DNA of 64,000 nt from Undaria pinnatifida (lineage: Eukaryota > Sar > Phaeophyceae > Laminariales > Alariaceae), in contig JABAKD010000026.1 of assembly GCA_012845835.1 (NCBI GenBank), forward strand, positions 62,001 to 126,000, written 5' to 3'. The notes below the pieces were generated by a model. It made no database searches and was not told the DNA's origin. It was given only the letters and a program-made list of their open reading frames with translations. Each line of letters opens with the position of its first letter. Positions within the stretch are counted from its first letter, which is position 1. The position numbers were made by a program, and so were the translations under genes. This document shows, piece after piece, positions 63,596-64,000 of this stretch.

Positions 63596-63888
63596 GCAAA
63601 CGCGGAATTACAAAGAAGTGTGTTATCCAGTGTGCACTCTACGATTCGTGAGTAGGGGGGGGGCGGGGGAAGTGGGACTACATCCGTAATACGGGTCAAC
63701 TACCAGTTTGTGCTGGAGGCTGGCGTCGAGAGTTCGAGGTCGCCAAATGGGGTGAGAGTTGACTCGTGCATACGGATGTCAGCGTGGGGTTGCCAGCGGG
63801 GCAGCCCCGGGGTGTTCCTATCTCCAACCCCCCTTTCCGGGCGGGGGGTTGCGCATTAATATAATACAACTTCGAAAGCAAATTTCAA
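63596..63888. other. Non-coding 3' part of the DIRS-type element
   Basis: G-rich, with 'ccccccctttccgggcgggggg' giving a small inverted repeat near 63828-63850. No ORF. In Ngaro/PAT elements this is where a B1 repeat would stand. Its partner would lie beyond the window end, so it cannot be tested. Confidence 0.4.
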
Positions 63889-64000
63889 AGCAGAATATTA
63901 TCACCGTATGAGAAAATATGGGTTTCGCACTTACGTAAGAATTTCACCCAATCATATTAATGCGGTAATTCATAGTCGTATGATCGATAGCATTGGGTAC
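63889..64000 (+). repeat. Right copy of the direct repeat bracketing the DIRS/Ngaro-like element (continues past the window)
   Basis: AGCAGAATATTATCACCGTA and so on, collinear with 58081-58183 and in the same orientation, ending GATCGATAGC followed by ATTGGGTAC where the left copy meets the SINE tail. The repeat may extend beyond 64000. Confidence 0.8.

Larger units (their letters stand above)
58501..63888 (+). mobile_element. DIRS/Ngaro-like tyrosine-recombinase retrotransposon
   Basis: Order on the + strand: gag-like region (58618-60094), RT (60245-61540), RNase H (61540-62550), tyrosine recombinase (62560-63595). This order with a tyrosine recombinase instead of a DDE integrase defines the DIRS order. 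No methyltransferase domain is visible between RNase H and recombinase, which favours the Ngaro type. Frameshifts occur in gag, RT, RNase H and recombinase. Direct repeats flank it at 58081-58183 and 63889 to the window end. Confidence 0.88.

Overview
The window is eukaryotic nuclear DNA dominated by mobile elements. The evidence is one split gene with GT-AG introns of about 0.35 to 10 kb, five classes of retroelement (Ty1/copia, Ty3/gypsy, a non-LTR element, a DIRS/Ngaro-type tyrosine-recombinase element and tRNA-derived SINEs), many minisatellites, and base composition near 50 % GC. Gene architecture and element mix would suit a repeat-rich stramenopile such as a brown alga. That is a low-confidence inference, because no rRNA, organelle or lineage-specific gene is present.

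Region 1 (1-22.5 kb): a G-rich satellite (1-800), then one convincing host gene on the + strand. It is an SVOP/SV2-like major facilitator superfamily transporter assembled from nine exons between 3221 and 20227 with matching splice phases. Its N-terminal exons, and probably one very short internal exon, were not found. Its introns hold a duplicated splice-donor block, paired minisatellite arrays, a 280-bp dispersed repeat in two different introns and, in the 10.3-kb eighth intron, a 7.5-kb copia element on the minus strand (12040-19535). The element's LTRs differ at only 8 of 287 positions, and its right LTR ends 15 bp before the next exon. It carries a second, MITE-interrupted copia fragment and a 130-bp tandem array.

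Region 2 (22.5-41 kb): a degenerate, 3'-truncated gypsy element (minus strand, 22.5-27 kb), then about 14 kb with no recognisable gene but several distinct tandem arrays (92-bp units at 30.3 kb, GGGTC-rich units at 33.2 kb, pentanucleotide blocks at 33.5-33.9 kb, 132-bp units at 36.1 kb). tRNA-like repeats and a tRNA-derived SINE follow at 39.2-41 kb.

Region 3 (41-52.7 kb): a long + strand non-LTR element. From 5' to 3' it has Ser/Thr/Arg-rich repeat ORFs, a RING-H2 ORF, a tandemly duplicated RING-like module, an AT-hook-like basic ORF, a reverse transcriptase with YLDD, and a C-terminal CCHC/RMDIVI region like that of restriction-like-endonuclease LINEs. A 3' fragment of the same family lies inverted at 41.1 kb. 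The association of several RING-type domains with a LINE is the strongest candidate for something undescribed.

Region 4 (52.7-64 kb): an 850-bp tandem satellite ending in a near-perfect 178-bp inverted repeat, minisatellites, a second copy of the SINE, and a + strand DIRS/Ngaro-like element (gag with a CCCH zinc finger, RT, RNase H, tyrosine recombinase). The element is bracketed by direct repeats at 58.1 kb and at the window end. Almost every element ORF is broken by frameshifts or stops, so these are mostly relics; the transporter exons are open and look functional.
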